64,000 bases of DNA from Mycobacterium sp. 050128. Lineage in GTDB: Bacteria; Actinomycetota; Actinomycetes; Mycobacteriales; Mycobacteriaceae. A program made the translations under genes and the position numbers. The stretch spans positions 248,001 through 312,000 of the forward strand of contig NZ_JAZGLW010000001.1 in the NCBI RefSeq assembly GCF_036409155.1, written 5' to 3'. Under the pieces are notes generated by a model. The model saw only the letters and a list, made by a program, of their open reading frames with translations, ran no database searches and was not told the origin of the DNA. Below, piece after piece: positions 16,973 to 26,709 of this stretch (positions within the stretch are counted from its first letter, which is position 1; the number at the start of each line of letters is the position of its first letter).

Positions 16973-19261
16973 ATGAATGCGCTTGTGGAAACGGCCAAAT
17001 CCGGGTCGCTTCTGAAGAACCTGCGCCACGACGTTCCCGCATCGCTCGTCGTCTTCCTTGTGGCCCTGCCACTTTCGCTGGGCATCGCGATCGCCTCCGG
17101 GGCCCCGCTGGCCGCCGGCTTGATCGCCGCGGTAGTGGGCGGCATCGTCGCCGGCACTTTCGGCGGGTCGTCGGTCCAGGTCAGTGGCCCGGCCGCGGGC
17201 CTCACGGTCGTGGTCGCCGGGCTGATCGACGACTTCGGGTTCCCGATGTTGTGTCTGATGACGATCGGCGCCGGTGCGCTGCAGATCGCGTTCGGGCTGA
17301 GCCGGCTGGCACGCGCCGCGCTGGCTATTGCTCCGGTGGTCGTGCACGCAATGCTGGCGGGCATCGGTATCACGATCATTTTGCAGCAGATTCACGTACT
17401 GATGGGGGGATCGTCACACAGCTCTGCTTGGCAGAATCTGGTGGCGTTGCCCAACGGGATTCTGCATCACGAACTACATGAGGTGATCACGGGTGCAACG
17501 GTCATCGCGATCTTGTTGGTCTGGTCGAGGCTGCCCGCCAAGATTCGGATGATCCCCGCCCCACTGGTCGCTATCGTCGCGGCGACCGCGCTGGCGATCG
17601 CGGCGGGGCTGGACACCGATCGAATCTCCTTGTCGGGCAACTTCTTCGACGCGCTTAACCTGCCTCATATCTCGGGAGCGACCCCGAAAGGCAAGCCGTG
17701 GCTGGACGAGACCGAGGACATCGCCATCGGTGTGCTGACGATCGCCCTGATCGCCAGTGTCGAATCGCTGCTGTGCGCGGTCGGTGTCGACAAACTGCAC
17801 GACGGGCCGCGCACGAACTTCGACAAGGAGATCATCGGGCAGGGCACCGCGAACGTGGTATCCGGATTGCTTGGCGGCTTGCCGATCACCGGTGTCATCG
17901 TGCGTAGTTCGGCCAACGTGGCCGCGGGCGCCCGCACCCGGATGTCGGCGGTGCTGCACGGCGTGTGGATCCTGCTGTTCGCCTCGCTGTTCACCGACCT
18001 GGTGGAACTCATCCCGAAGGCCGCGCTGGCCGGACTGCTGATCGTGGTCGGCGCCCAGCTGATCAAACTGGCTCACATCAAACTGGCCTGGCGCACAGGC
18101 AATTTCGCAGTGTACGCCATCACCATTTTGTCGGTGGTGTTCCTGAACCTGCTGGAAGGTGTGCTCATTGGGCTCGCCGTCGCCATCGGCTTCCTGCTGG
18201 TCAGGGTGACTCGCGCACCTGTCGCGGTGCAGCCGATCGGCGGCGAACAGTCTAAGCAATGGCGCATCGATATCGACGGCACGCTGAGCTTCCTGCTGCT
18301 GCCACGCCTGACCAAAGCGCTCGCGTCGGTGCCGCAGGGTACCGAGGTGACGCTGAACCTGAACGCGGACTACATCGACGACTCCGTATCCGAAACGATC
18401 GAGGATTGGCAACGCACGCACGAAGCGCGCGGCGGCGTGGTGGTGATCGTGGAGACGACCGGCGCGAAGCTGCAGAACGCGCACGTGAGCCCACCGAAGC
18501 GTCACTTCGCGTCCGCTCCGATCGGGCTGGTGCCGTGGCGGTCGGCGCGCGCCAATCACGAAAACAACGGCGAGGCTTCGATTCTCGACCGCGTCGATGA
18601 GTATCACCGCAACGGCTCGGCCGTTTTGCACCAGCACATCGCGGGGCTCGGCGGCGCCCAGGACCCGTATGCGCTGTTCCTCACCTGCGCGGATTCCCGG
18701 ATCCTGCCGAACGTCATCACTGCCAGCGGCCCCGGCGACCTGTACACCGTTCGCAACTTCGGCAACCTGGTGCCGACCGACTCCGACGACCGATCGGTCG
18801 ACGCCGCAATCGAATTCGCGGCCAGCCAGTTGGGCGTGCGTTCGGTTGTCATCTGCGGGCATTCGTCGTGCGCGGCGATGAAAGTGCTCCTCGCCGAGGA
18901 CGCCCGTCAATCCGCGACACCGATGGGCCAGTGGCTGCAATACGCCGGCGACAGCCTGGCCGCCTACCGGGATCACCATCCGGCGCGCGCCAGCGCCGCG
19001 GCCAACGGGTACTCGCAGATCGACCAGCTGAGCATCGTGAACGTCGCCATTCAGCTGGAAAGACTGATCCGCCACCCGATCTTGGCGACCGCGGTCACGG
19101 CCGGCGATATTCAGGTGGTCGGCATCTTCTTCGACATCGCGACCACCCGGGTGTACGAGGTGACGCCGCGCGGCATCGTGTGCCCCGAAAAACCCCCCGC
19201 TACACGCCCGGCAGACGAACCACCTGCAGGAAGAAGTCATCGATCTGCCTTACCGCACTGA
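16973..19261 (+). CDS. SulP-family anion transporter fused to beta-carbonic anhydrase (Rv3273-like)
   Basis: Membrane protein of 762 residues. Residues about 20-410 form a SulP (SLC26-type) transporter with the signature GGSSVQVSGPAAG near 63 and ten or more hydrophobic segments; about 425-510 looks like a STAS-type tail; about 535-745 is a beta-class carbonic anhydrase with zinc ligands Cys572 and Asp574 (CADSR), His630 and Cys633 (GHSSC). The fusion suggests bicarbonate transport coupled to CO2 hydration at the inner face. The ATG has a GGAGGAG site 8 bases before it. Its 3' end overlaps the convergent response regulator by 62 bases. Confidence 0.93.
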   Translation: MNALVETAKSGSLLKNLRHDVPASLVVFLVALPLSLGIAIASGAPLAAGLIAAVVGGIVAGTFGGSSVQVSGPAAGLTVVVAGLIDDFGFPMLCLMTIGAGALQIAFGLSRLARAALAIAPVVVHAMLAGIGITIILQQIHVLMGGSSHSSAWQNLVALPNGILHHELHEVITGATVIAILLVWSRLPAKIRMIPAPLVAIVAATALAIAAGLDTDRISLSGNFFDALNLPHISGATPKGKPWLDETEDIAIGVLTIALIASVESLLCAVGVDKLHDGPRTNFDKEIIGQGTANVVSGLLGGLPITGVIVRSSANVAAGARTRMSAVLHGVWILLFASLFTDLVELIPKAALAGLLIVVGAQLIKLAHIKLAWRTGNFAVYAITILSVVFLNLLEGVLIGLAVAIGFLLVRVTRAPVAVQPIGGEQSKQWRIDIDGTLSFLLLPRLTKALASVPQGTEVTLNLNADYIDDSVSETIEDWQRTHEARGGVVVIVETTGAKLQNAHVSPPKRHFASAPIGLVPWRSARANHENNGEASILDRVDEYHRNGSAVLHQHIAGLGGAQDPYALFLTCADSRILPNVITASGPGDLYTVRNFGNLVPTDSDDRSVDAAIEFAASQLGVRSVVICGHSSCAAMKVLLAEDARQSATPMGQWLQYAGDSLAAYRDHHPARASAAANGYSQIDQLSIVNVAIQLERLIRHPILATAVTAGDIQVVGIFFDIATTRVYEVTPRGIVCPEKPPATRPADEPPAGRSHRSALPH

Positions 19262-19640
19262 TGAATTGGTCGAGGTCGACCGGCTTGGCGACATAGGCGT
19301 TGGCGTGCAGCTTGTAGCTGCGCAGAATGTCTTCCTCCGCCGAGGAAGTGGTGAGCACCACGACCGGGATACGCGCGAGATCCGCGTCGGACTTCACCTT
19401 CTCCAGTAGCTGGCGACCGTCGTACTTGGGCAGGTTCAGATCCAGCAGGATGAGATCCGGTCGTGGTGCGTCTCCGAACCGACCGCGCTTGTAGAGGAAG
19501 TCGAGCCCTTCTTCACCGTCGTGCGCGACATGTAGCCGATTCTGGAACTTGTTATGCTCCAACGCCTCCCGCGTAATGAGTTCATCTCCCGGGTCGTCTT
19601 CGACGAGCAGGATCTCGATTGCTCTGCTGGCGGGTGTCAT
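19200..19640 (-). CDS. Single-domain response regulator (Rcp1/CheY-like)
   Basis: Stand-alone receiver of 146 residues with no output domain. The acidic pocket is VEDDPGDE (Asp15-16), the phospho-acceptor is Asp67 in ILLDLNLP, the switch residues are in VLTTSSAE, and the lysine is in YVAKPVD. The start at ATG 19640 overlaps the histidine kinase stop by 4 bases. Single receivers paired with phytochrome-like kinases often relay phosphate to a separate partner. Transcribed with the kinase and the PP2C gene. The C-terminus overlaps the convergent transporter gene by 62 bases. Confidence 0.92.
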   Translation of the reverse strand: MTPASRAIEILLVEDDPGDELITREALEHNKFQNRLHVAHDGEEGLDFLYKRGRFGDAPRPDLILLDLNLPKYDGRQLLEKVKSDADLARIPVVVLTTSSAEEDILRSYKLHANAYVAKPVDLDQFISAVRQIDDFFLQVVRLPGV

Positions 19641-21223
19641 TGGTGCGCTCCTTCCAGGGCGGCTGGGTGCTCTGCGTCCACGGCAGCGGGGAGCGTGAAC
19701 TCGAATCGGGTTCCGTCGGTGTAGGTCGTGTCGATCCGGACTGCGCCGTCGTGGTACTCGACGATCTTCTTCACCAGCGCCAGGCCGACACCCGTTCCCG
19801 GGTATACCTCGCGGCCGTGCAGCCGCTGGAAGATCACGAACACCTTCTCGGTGAACTCCTCGGCGATGCCGATGCCGTTGTCCGACACGGTCAGTAGCCA
19901 CTGGTGAGTATCCGGACGCAGTTGGCACTCGATGACGATCCGGGGCGACCGATCGACGTGACGGAACTTGATCGCATTGCCAATCAGGTTCTGCCACAAC
20001 ATCGTCAGCAGTGTCGGATCTCCGAGGATCTGTGGCAGCGGCTGGGCCGGGCGTACGATCTCGGTGTTTGACTCCTCGATGGCGGTGGCGAGGTTGGCCA
20101 CGGCCGCATCCAGCGTCACGTCCAGCCCGACCTCGGTTTGCTTGCCACCCACCCGGCCGACTCTGGAGAAGCTCAACAGGTCGTTGATCAGCACCTGCAT
20201 CCGCTTGGCACCGTCAACCGCATAGTTGATGTATTCGATCCCGCGCTCGTCGAGCTGATCGCCGTAACGCTTTTCCAGCAACTGGCAAAACGAGGCGACC
20301 TTGCGCAGCGGCTCCTGCAGATCGTGTGAGGCGACATAGGCGAACTGCTCGAGCTCGGCGTTGGATCGCTTCAATTCGATTGCCTGCTCGTCCAATCGCG
20401 CCTCGGCCGCCCGCGAATTGTCCAGTGCCGAAACGATTCGCTGCCGCATGTTCTCGACATCGATGGCCATGTCCCGAATATCCTTGGGCCGCCGCGGGAC
20501 CGAGATGGTCTCGGTGAAGTTACCCTCGGTGATCCGCCGGCATGACGCGGCCAGGGCCGCCAGCGGTAGGGTGATAGCACCCCGGGTCAGCAGTCCCAAT
20601 GTGATTGCGAGGCCGAAGAAAACCAGCACCACCGCAGCCAGCACCCGGTCCCGCCAGGCCTTGATGTCGTTCAATTCGTCAGTAGCCTGCGCGGCCGCCG
20701 CGGCGAGATCGGTATTCTGCGTCTCGAAAAGTCCACGCAAATGGTCGAACTCGGCTTTTCCGCGATCCGCCATCCTGCTGTTCACCACGCCGGGGGCGGT
20801 GGGGGTCACGCTCGCGATCAGCGGCTCGGCGGAGCTGGCTCGCCAATTGGCGGCGGCCCGCTCGACGGCGTCCAAATCGTTGACCAGGTCCACGCGCGGA
20901 CCCAGCAGCCGCCGGACGTCCTCGGCAGCCGCCTGTTCGGCGTGTTGCCCGTCGTAGTAGGGCGTGAGGAACTGCCGGTCGGCGGCGATCGCATAGCCAC
21001 GCACACCGGTTTCCTGGTCGCGCAACGCGGCCTGCAGCTGCAGGGCGGCCCGCCGCGCGGGCTGAATCTGTTCGGTCAGGCCGCGCGACACCTCGTCGGT
21101 GCGATTCAGCAATGCCGCGCCTGCTGCGGCGCCGGCGAGCACCAGCACCCCCATGCTCAACAAGACGAGGAACAGCCAGCCCCGGACGGTCAGTTGTGCC
21201 CGCGGATGCCCGTCGGTGATCAT
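19637..21223 (-). CDS. Membrane sensor histidine kinase with CHASE3-like sensor and HAMP
   Basis: Sensor kinase of 528 residues. Transmembrane helices lie at about 15-37 and 194-213; the extracytoplasmic part between them resembles CHASE3 (DQETGVRGYAIAADRQFL). HAMP follows at about 214-268, then the dimerisation helix with the phospho-acceptor His300 in FAYVASHDLQEPL, and the ATPase domain with QNLIGNAIKFRH (N box), DNGIGIAEEF (G1) and GTGVGLALVKKI (G2). It overlaps both neighbours by 4 bases, so phosphatase, kinase and receiver are made together. The signal is unknown. Confidence 0.93.
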   Translation of the reverse strand: MITDGHPRAQLTVRGWLFLVLLSMGVLVLAGAAAGAALLNRTDEVSRGLTEQIQPARRAALQLQAALRDQETGVRGYAIAADRQFLTPYYDGQHAEQAAAEDVRRLLGPRVDLVNDLDAVERAAANWRASSAEPLIASVTPTAPGVVNSRMADRGKAEFDHLRGLFETQNTDLAAAAAQATDELNDIKAWRDRVLAAVVLVFFGLAITLGLLTRGAITLPLAALAASCRRITEGNFTETISVPRRPKDIRDMAIDVENMRQRIVSALDNSRAAEARLDEQAIELKRSNAELEQFAYVASHDLQEPLRKVASFCQLLEKRYGDQLDERGIEYINYAVDGAKRMQVLINDLLSFSRVGRVGGKQTEVGLDVTLDAAVANLATAIEESNTEIVRPAQPLPQILGDPTLLTMLWQNLIGNAIKFRHVDRSPRIVIECQLRPDTHQWLLTVSDNGIGIAEEFTEKVFVIFQRLHGREVYPGTGVGLALVKKIVEYHDGAVRIDTTYTDGTRFEFTLPAAVDAEHPAALEGAHQ

Positions 21224-22404
21224 GTCGCCGTCCGCTCTACCCGCACCACGGCGATGTCATCGGTGAGGCCGCCGCGCGGCTGGGCGAGTTCCTCGGCGCC
21301 GTCGATGAGCGCATCGACGAAAGCCGAACTGGGCAAGCCATCGTGGGTACGCGCCAGTGCAAGCAAGCCATCCTCCCCCAGTCGTTCGTTGCCGGTCCCG
21401 GAATATCCCTCGAAGAGGCCGTCGGTGAGCAACAAGAGCCCCTGCCCCACCGGCAAATCCAGCTCGGACTGCGGCCAGTCGTCGGCACGCAGTCCCAGCG
21501 CCGGCCCGGCCGGCGGCTCGATCCATTCCACCGGTGCGGCGCCTTGGCGCAACATACCCGGATGCCCGGCCCGGATACACGTGATGCCCGGGGTGTCGGG
21601 CGGAATCTCCAGGGACAGCACCGTCGCGAAGATCCCGCTGCCGGCCCGTTCGGCCTGCAGCACGCGCTCCAGCTGACGCATCGATTCGGCGGCGCGCACG
21701 CCCGCGAATGTGAGGGCGCGCCAAGCGATTCGCAACGCGGCGCCCAGGGCGGCCTCGTCGGGCCCGTGTCCGGCGACATCGCCGATCAAGACGTGCACCA
21801 CCCGGTCCGGTGTTTGCACGACGTCGTAGAAGTCACCGCACAGCAGCGCGTCCACCCGACTCGGCCGGTATCGGGCGACGATCTCGACACCCGGGTTGTC
21901 CAGCAGCAACGGCGACGGCAACAGGCCGCGTTCCAGCAAAGCGTTCTCGCGGGCTCGAAGCTGCGTCGCGTGCAGATCCGCGGCGATGATCTCAACCCGC
22001 TTGCGCTCGATCGCGTAAAGCAGCGCACGTCGCAGCATTTCGGGTTCGACCCGGCCCTTGACCAGATAATCCTGTGCCCCGGCCGCAACCGCGGAGGCAC
22101 CGAAGAATTCGTCGTTCAAACCGGTCAGCACCACGATCGGCACCGTGGCGTCGCGTTTGGCGATGCGGTCCAGGGCCTCGATACCGCTGGCGTCGGGCAG
22201 ATGTAGATCCAGCAGTACGCAGTCCGGCCGGGCCGAAGCCAGCTCGCGCTCGGCGTGGGCCATCGACTGCGCCCAGGTCACGCGGATGTCGTCGACCGCG
22301 CTGGAAATCAGGTCTCCGACCAGCACGGCGTCGGCGCGATCGTCTTCGACCAGCAGTAACGACAACGTCTGCCAGTGCGCCGCCGGCGTGACTGGGCTAA
22401 GCAT
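21220..22404 (-). CDS. Receiver-PP2C (RsbU/SpoIIE-type) serine phosphatase
   Basis: Response regulator of 394 residues whose output is a PP2C-type phosphatase. The receiver spans about 14-130 with acidic residues VEDDRAD and phospho-acceptor Asp66 in VLLDLHLP. After a helical linker, the phosphatase spans about 180-390 with metal motifs LCGDFYDVV, LIGDVAGHG and GLTDDIAVV. Such enzymes dephosphorylate STAS anti-anti-sigma factors. The ATG at 22404 is preferred over one at 22437 because AAGGGG lies 5 bases upstream. First gene of the three-gene module, 143 bases downstream of fadE25. Confidence 0.92.
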   Translation of the reverse strand: MLSPVTPAAHWQTLSLLLVEDDRADAVLVGDLISSAVDDIRVTWAQSMAHAERELASARPDCVLLDLHLPDASGIEALDRIAKRDATVPIVVLTGLNDEFFGASAVAAGAQDYLVKGRVEPEMLRRALLYAIERKRVEIIAADLHATQLRARENALLERGLLPSPLLLDNPGVEIVARYRPSRVDALLCGDFYDVVQTPDRVVHVLIGDVAGHGPDEAALGAALRIAWRALTFAGVRAAESMRQLERVLQAERAGSGIFATVLSLEIPPDTPGITCIRAGHPGMLRQGAAPVEWIEPPAGPALGLRADDWPQSELDLPVGQGLLLLTDGLFEGYSGTGNERLGEDGLLALARTHDGLPSSAFVDALIDGAEELAQPRGGLTDDIAVVRVERTAT

Positions 22405-22547
22405 CCGCACCCCTTGCCGCAGTCGTACCCTGCTCATTTGGCGCTACGCGTGGCCGCTACCCTCCGAACGGCACATGCTGAGCTTGGTTGTAGCGCACGA
22501 TCCTATTAGGCAACCTGAGTTTCTGGGCACCGGGTCCCGGAAAACGG

Positions 22548-23717
22548 TCAGCGCAGCAGGGCCCGTGACATGACCACGCGCTGAATCTGGTTTGTTCCCT
22601 CATAGATCTGGGTGATCTTGGCGTCACGCATCATCCGCTCGACGGGAAAGTCGATGGTGTAGCCGGCGCCGCCGAACAGTTGCACGGCGTCGGTGGTGAC
22701 CTCCATCGCGACGTCGGAGGCAAAGCATTTCGACGCCGCCGAGATGAAGCCCAGATTCGACTCGCCACGCTCGGCCCGCGCGGCCGCGCTATAGACCATC
22801 AGCCGAGCGGCCTCCACCTTCATCGCCATGTCGGCCAGCATGAACTGCACGCCCTGGAAGCTGCTGATCGACTCGCCGAACTGCTTGCGGTCCTTGGTGT
22901 AGGCGATCGCCGCGTCCACCGCGCCCTGGGCGATGCCCACGGCCTGCGCCCCGATGGTGGGGCGGGTGTGATCCAGCGTGGCCAGCGCCGTCTTGAAGCC
23001 GGTGCCGGGCTCGCCGATGATCCGGTCGCCCGGGATGCGGCAGTTCTCGAAATAGAGCTCGGTGGTCGGCGAGCCCTTGATGCCGAGCTTGCGCTCCTTC
23101 GGTCCGACGGTGAACCCCTCGTCGTCCTTGTGCACCATGAACGACGAGATACCGTTGGCGCCCTTGTCGGGATCGGTCACCGCCATCACGGTGTACCAGG
23201 TTGACTTGCCGCCGTTGGTGATCCAGCACTTGGCGCCGTTGAGAATCCAGTCGTCCCCGTCTGCCTTGGCGCGGGTGCGCATCGCGGCCGCGTCGCTGCC
23301 GGCTTCGCGCTCGCTCAGGGCGTAGGACGCCATCGCGGTGCCGTCCGCGATCGACGGCAAGACCTGCTTCTTCAGTTCGTCCGAGCCGCGCAGGATCAGG
23401 CCCATGGTGCCGAGCTTGTTCACCGCCGGGATCAGCGAAGCCGACGTGTCGACCCGGGCGACCTCTTCGATGACGATGCAGGCCGCCACGGAGTCCGCGC
23501 CCTGGCCGCCGTACTCCTCGGGCACGTGCACGGCGTTGAAGCCCGAGGCGTTCAGCGCGTCCAGCGCCTCCTGCGGGAAGCGGGCATTCTCATCCACATC
23601 CGCGGCGTGCGGAGCGATTTCCTTTTCCGCCAGTGCCCGAATCGCCGCCCGTAACTCCTGGTGTTCCTCGGGCAACTGGAACAGATCGAAGTCGGGGTGT
23701 CCGGCCCATGCAGCCAT
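22548..23717 (-). CDS. fadE25: Acyl-CoA dehydrogenase FadE25
   Basis: FAD enzyme that introduces the alpha-beta double bond into acyl-CoA in beta-oxidation. The 389-residue protein has the family signatures YALSEREAGSDAAAM and FGGAGYTIDFPVERMMRDAKI, and the catalytic glutamate Glu373 in QIYEGTNQIQ, the position typical of short/medium-chain enzymes. The ATG has AGGAGATT 6 bases upstream. It lies 23 bases after purE on the same strand, an arrangement kept from H37Rv (Rv3274c). The preferred chain length is not evident. Confidence 0.94.
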   Translation of the reverse strand: MAAWAGHPDFDLFQLPEEHQELRAAIRALAEKEIAPHAADVDENARFPQEALDALNASGFNAVHVPEEYGGQGADSVAACIVIEEVARVDTSASLIPAVNKLGTMGLILRGSDELKKQVLPSIADGTAMASYALSEREAGSDAAAMRTRAKADGDDWILNGAKCWITNGGKSTWYTVMAVTDPDKGANGISSFMVHKDDEGFTVGPKERKLGIKGSPTTELYFENCRIPGDRIIGEPGTGFKTALATLDHTRPTIGAQAVGIAQGAVDAAIAYTKDRKQFGESISSFQGVQFMLADMAMKVEAARLMVYSAAARAERGESNLGFISAASKCFASDVAMEVTTDAVQLFGGAGYTIDFPVERMMRDAKITQIYEGTNQIQRVVMSRALLR

Positions 23718-23740
23718 CTTGAAATCTCCTAGCCCTGTTG

Positions 23741-24256
23741 CTACTCGCCGGTAACTTTACCCTGGAGCTCTTGCAGGGCCTCATCCTTCGCCCGCACGCT
23801 GTCGGCCAGCTGCTCCTGGAACGCCACGATCCGGGCCCGCAGCGCGGGGTCGCGGGAGCCGAGAATCCGCACCGCCAGCAACCCCGCATTGCGGGCGCCA
23901 CCGATCGAGACGGTGGCCACCGGCACGCCGGCGGGCATCTGCACGATCGACAGCAGTGAGTCCATGCCGTCCAGCCGGGCCAGTGGCACCGGCACCCCGA
24001 TCACCGGCAGCGGCGTCGCGGACGCGACCATGCCGGGCAGGTGGGCGGCACCCCCGGCGCCCGCGATGATCACCTCGATGCCGCGGTCGGCCGCGCCGCG
24101 GGCATAGTCGAACATCACGCCCGGGGTGCGATGCGCCGAGACCACCCGGACCTCGGCCGGGATGTCGAACTCGGCCAGCGCCGCGGCGGCGTCGGCCATC
24201 ACCGACCAGTCGCTGTCGCTGCCCATGATCACCCCGACGCGAGGCGCGCTAACCAT
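23741..24256 (-). CDS. purE: PurE, N5-carboxyaminoimidazole ribonucleotide mutase
   Basis: Converts N5-CAIR to CAIR in purine biosynthesis. The protein has 171 residues with the class I PurE signatures [13 protein letters not shown] near the start and [16 protein letters not shown], plus [13 protein letters not shown]. The start is set at ATG 24256 (MVSAPRV), which overlaps the end of purK by 8 bases and gives the normal family length; a longer reading into purK is unlikely. Confidence 0.96.
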   Translation of the reverse strand: MVSAPRVGVIMGSDSDWSVMADAAAALAEFDIPAEVRVVSAHRTPGVMFDYARGAADRGIEVIIAGAGGAAHLPGMVASATPLPVIGVPVPLARLDGMDSLLSIVQMPAGVPVATVSIGGARNAGLLAVRILGSRDPALRARIVAFQEQLADSVRAKDEALQELQGKVTGE

Positions 24257-25472
24257 GTGGATCCCATCCGTCCGACCACTGCCCATGTGACAACCAGTGT
24301 GCCGCCAGCTCGGCCCGGGCACGAAGCTTCGGCAAGTCCGCGACCCCGACGCCCTGGCCGCCGAGGAAATTGACGTGCCCGACTTTGCGGCCCGGGCGCT
24401 CGTCCTTGCCGTAGAGGTGTACCCGCGCGTCGGGCATCCGGGCGTACAGGTGATGCAACCGCTCGTCGACGGTCATTTCCGGCGGCTGCGCCGCCCCCAG
24501 CACGTTGGCCATCACGGTCACCGGCGCGATGGCATCGGTGTCGCCGAGCGGGTAGTCCAGCACCGCCCGCAGATGCTGTTCGAACTGGCTGGTGCGCGAA
24601 CCGTCCATCGTCCAGTGCCCGGAGTTGTGCGGCCGCATCGCGAGCTCGTTGACCAGCACCGCGCCGCTCGTCGTCTCGAACAGCTCGACGGCGAGCACAC
24701 CGACCACGCCGAGTTCGGCCGCCAGCCGCAGCGCCAGCTGCTGCGCGGTCGCGGCCACGCCCTCGGGCAGCTCGGGCGCGGGCGCGATCACCTGCACGCA
24801 GATGCCGTCGGCCTGCACCGTCTGGACCACCGGCCACGCCGCACCCTGCCCGAACGGCGAGCGGGCGACCAGCGCCGACAATTCGCGGCGCAGTTCGACC
24901 TTCTCCTCGAGCACCACCGGCACGCCGTCGGCCAGGTAGGCGCGGGCGATCTCGCGCGCATCCGCCAGGTCGCGCGCCAGCTGCACGCCCCGGCCGTCGT
25001 AGCCCCCGCGGGCCGCCTTGACCACCAGCGGGGCGTCGACACGGCCCGCGAAGGCGTCCACCTCGTCGAGGCGGTCGAGGGAATCCAGGCCGAGATAGCG
25101 CGGCACCGCGGCACCGAGGGCCTCCAGCCGGCGGCGCATCACCAGCTTGTCCTGGGCGTGCAACAAGGCCTGCGGTGGCGGTGCCACGTTGACACCGTCG
25201 GCGACCAGCTTCTCCAGCAGCTCCGCCGGGACGTGCTCGTGGTCGAAAGTCAGCACGTCGGCGCCGGCGGCGACCCGGCGCAGGTCCTCCAGATCGGTGT
25301 GCGAACCGATCACCACATCGGGGGTGACCTGGGCGGCGGGCTCGTCGGCGGCCAGCGCCAGCACCCGCAGGCTCTGCCCCAGCGCGATCGCGGCCTGGTG
25401 CGTCATCCGGGCTAGCTGACCGCCGCCGACCATGGCGACCAACGGGCTGCGTGTACTCGGCACGGCCATCAT
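24249..25472 (-). CDS. purK: PurK, N5-carboxyaminoimidazole ribonucleotide synthase
   Basis: ATP-grasp enzyme of 407 residues that makes N5-CAIR from AIR, bicarbonate and ATP, feeding PurE. Motifs: GGGQLARM near 17, the ATP-grasp loop [11 protein letters not shown] near 170, [14 protein letters not shown] near 200, and the metal site [16 protein letters not shown] near 285. It starts with two consecutive ATG codons at 25472 and 25469. It precedes purE with an 8-base overlap. The bicarbonate demand here and the SulP-carbonic anhydrase gene nearby is a coincidence of position as far as can be seen. Confidence 0.96.
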   Translation of the reverse strand: MMAVPSTRSPLVAMVGGGQLARMTHQAAIALGQSLRVLALAADEPAAQVTPDVVIGSHTDLEDLRRVAAGADVLTFDHEHVPAELLEKLVADGVNVAPPPQALLHAQDKLVMRRRLEALGAAVPRYLGLDSLDRLDEVDAFAGRVDAPLVVKAARGGYDGRGVQLARDLADAREIARAYLADGVPVVLEEKVELRRELSALVARSPFGQGAAWPVVQTVQADGICVQVIAPAPELPEGVAATAQQLALRLAAELGVVGVLAVELFETTSGAVLVNELAMRPHNSGHWTMDGSRTSQFEQHLRAVLDYPLGDTDAIAPVTVMANVLGAAQPPEMTVDERLHHLYARMPDARVHLYGKDERPGRKVGHVNFLGGQGVGVADLPKLRARAELAAHWLSHGQWSDGWDPHG

Positions 25473-25570
25473 GGTGTCACGGCACCCAACGGCGTGTTGA
25501 CCGGCTGTGACGCGAAATCGTTATGTATCATTTTGCGCCGTTTTCGAGTCCGTCCGTACACTCACGTGTT

Positions 25571-26230
25571 GTGTCCTTTGCCGATGCCACAATCGCGCGC
25601 TTGCCCCAGGCCTTTCAGCCCTATGCACAGCGCCATCATGAATTCATCAAATTCGCCATCGTCGGGGGCACCACCTTCATCATCGACTCGGCAATTTTCT
25701 ACACGCTCAAGCTGACGATTCTCGACTACAAGCCGGTGACGGCCAAGGTGATCGCGGGCATCGTCGCGGTCATCGCGTCCTACGTGCTGAACCGCGAGTG
25801 GAGCTTCCGCGACCGGGGCGGCCGCGAGCGCCATCACGAGGCGCTGCTGTTCTTCGCGTTCAGCGGTGTGGGGGTGCTGCTGAGCATGGCGCCGCTGTGG
25901 GTGTCCAGCTACATCCTGCAGCTGCGGGAACCGATGGTGTCGCTGACCGTGGAGAACATCGCGGACTTCATCTCCGCCTACATCATCGGCAACCTGCTGC
26001 AGATGGCGTTCCGCTTCTGGGCGTTCCGGCGTTGGGTGTTCCCCGACCAGTTCGCCCGCAACCCCGACAAGGCAATCGAATCCGCGCTTACCGCCGGCGG
26101 GATCGCCGAGGTATTCGAGGATGAGGTCGAGTCCGGCAACGTCACCCTGCTGCGCGCCTGGCGCAACCGGCGGAGCCGGATCAATCAGCTCGGTGACTCG
26201 TCGGAACCCAGGGTGTCGAAGACTTCGTGA
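25571..26230 (+). CDS. GtrA-family membrane protein (Rv3277-like)
   Basis: Four-helix membrane protein of 219 residues. GtrA proteins are thought to flip polyprenyl-linked sugars or to aid cell-wall glycan assembly. Hydrophobic segments run at about 25-45, 55-75, 90-115 and 130-150 (KFAIVGGTTFIID and IAGIVAVIASYVLNREWSF match the family). GTG 25571 is preferred over ATG 25523 because the segment around 25497-25531 looks like a promoter (TTGACC, then TATCAT) and because homologues start VSFA. The 3' end overlaps the convergent PH-domain gene by 46 bases. Confidence 0.85.
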   Translation: MSFADATIARLPQAFQPYAQRHHEFIKFAIVGGTTFIIDSAIFYTLKLTILDYKPVTAKVIAGIVAVIASYVLNREWSFRDRGGRERHHEALLFFAFSGVGVLLSMAPLWVSSYILQLREPMVSLTVENIADFISAYIIGNLLQMAFRFWAFRRWVFPDQFARNPDKAIESALTAGGIAEVFEDEVESGNVTLLRAWRNRRSRINQLGDSSEPRVSKTS

Positions 26231-26703
26231 TACAGCAGCGCGTGCACCTCGCGCAGCCGCGGAATGTTGTAGAACTCCAACGGATCCTGTGACGCCGACT
26301 CGATAATCAGCGTCCCGGTGCGAAACGGTCGCTCCCAAATCTTGTCCCGGAATTCCACACTATTGATCCGCGCCAGCGGGATATCGATCCCGTTGCGGGT
26401 CAGCAATCCGTGCCGATACATCACCCGGCGATTGGTGACGACGAAATGTGTGGTGAGCCAAGTCAATACGGGCCACAGCGTCAGCCAGCCGACGATCACC
26501 AACCAGATCCCCCAGATGACGCCGTGGATGATGTTCTTGGCCATCTGCTCCCAGTGCGTGGAGTTGACGTAGCCCGACCCGAACGCCGCCAGCCCGGTAA
26601 CCAGGATGAAGATCAGCACCGGCCAGATCAGTCGCTTCCAGTGCGGATGACGGTGTATGACGACCTGTTCGCCGGCGGCCAGGGCGTTATCGGGATAGCT
26701 CAT
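26185..26703 (-). CDS. PH-domain membrane protein (YdbS/bPH2-like, Rv3278c-like)
   Basis: Protein of 172 residues with two close transmembrane segments (about 24-45 and 55-78) followed by a bacterial PH domain (about 85-165; VTNRRVMYRHGLLTRNGIDI, then LIESASQDPLEFYNIP). The role is unknown; such proteins sit at the membrane and may recruit partners. The ATG at 26703 is preceded by TAGTGT with a 6-base gap, a leaderless arrangement, and that -10 overlaps the stop of birA. It converges on gtrA. Confidence 0.85.
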   Translation of the reverse strand: MSYPDNALAAGEQVVIHRHPHWKRLIWPVLIFILVTGLAAFGSGYVNSTHWEQMAKNIIHGVIWGIWLVIVGWLTLWPVLTWLTTHFVVTNRRVMYRHGLLTRNGIDIPLARINSVEFRDKIWERPFRTGTLIIESASQDPLEFYNIPRLREVHALLYHEVFDTLGSDESPS

Positions 26704-26709
26704 GTGGTG

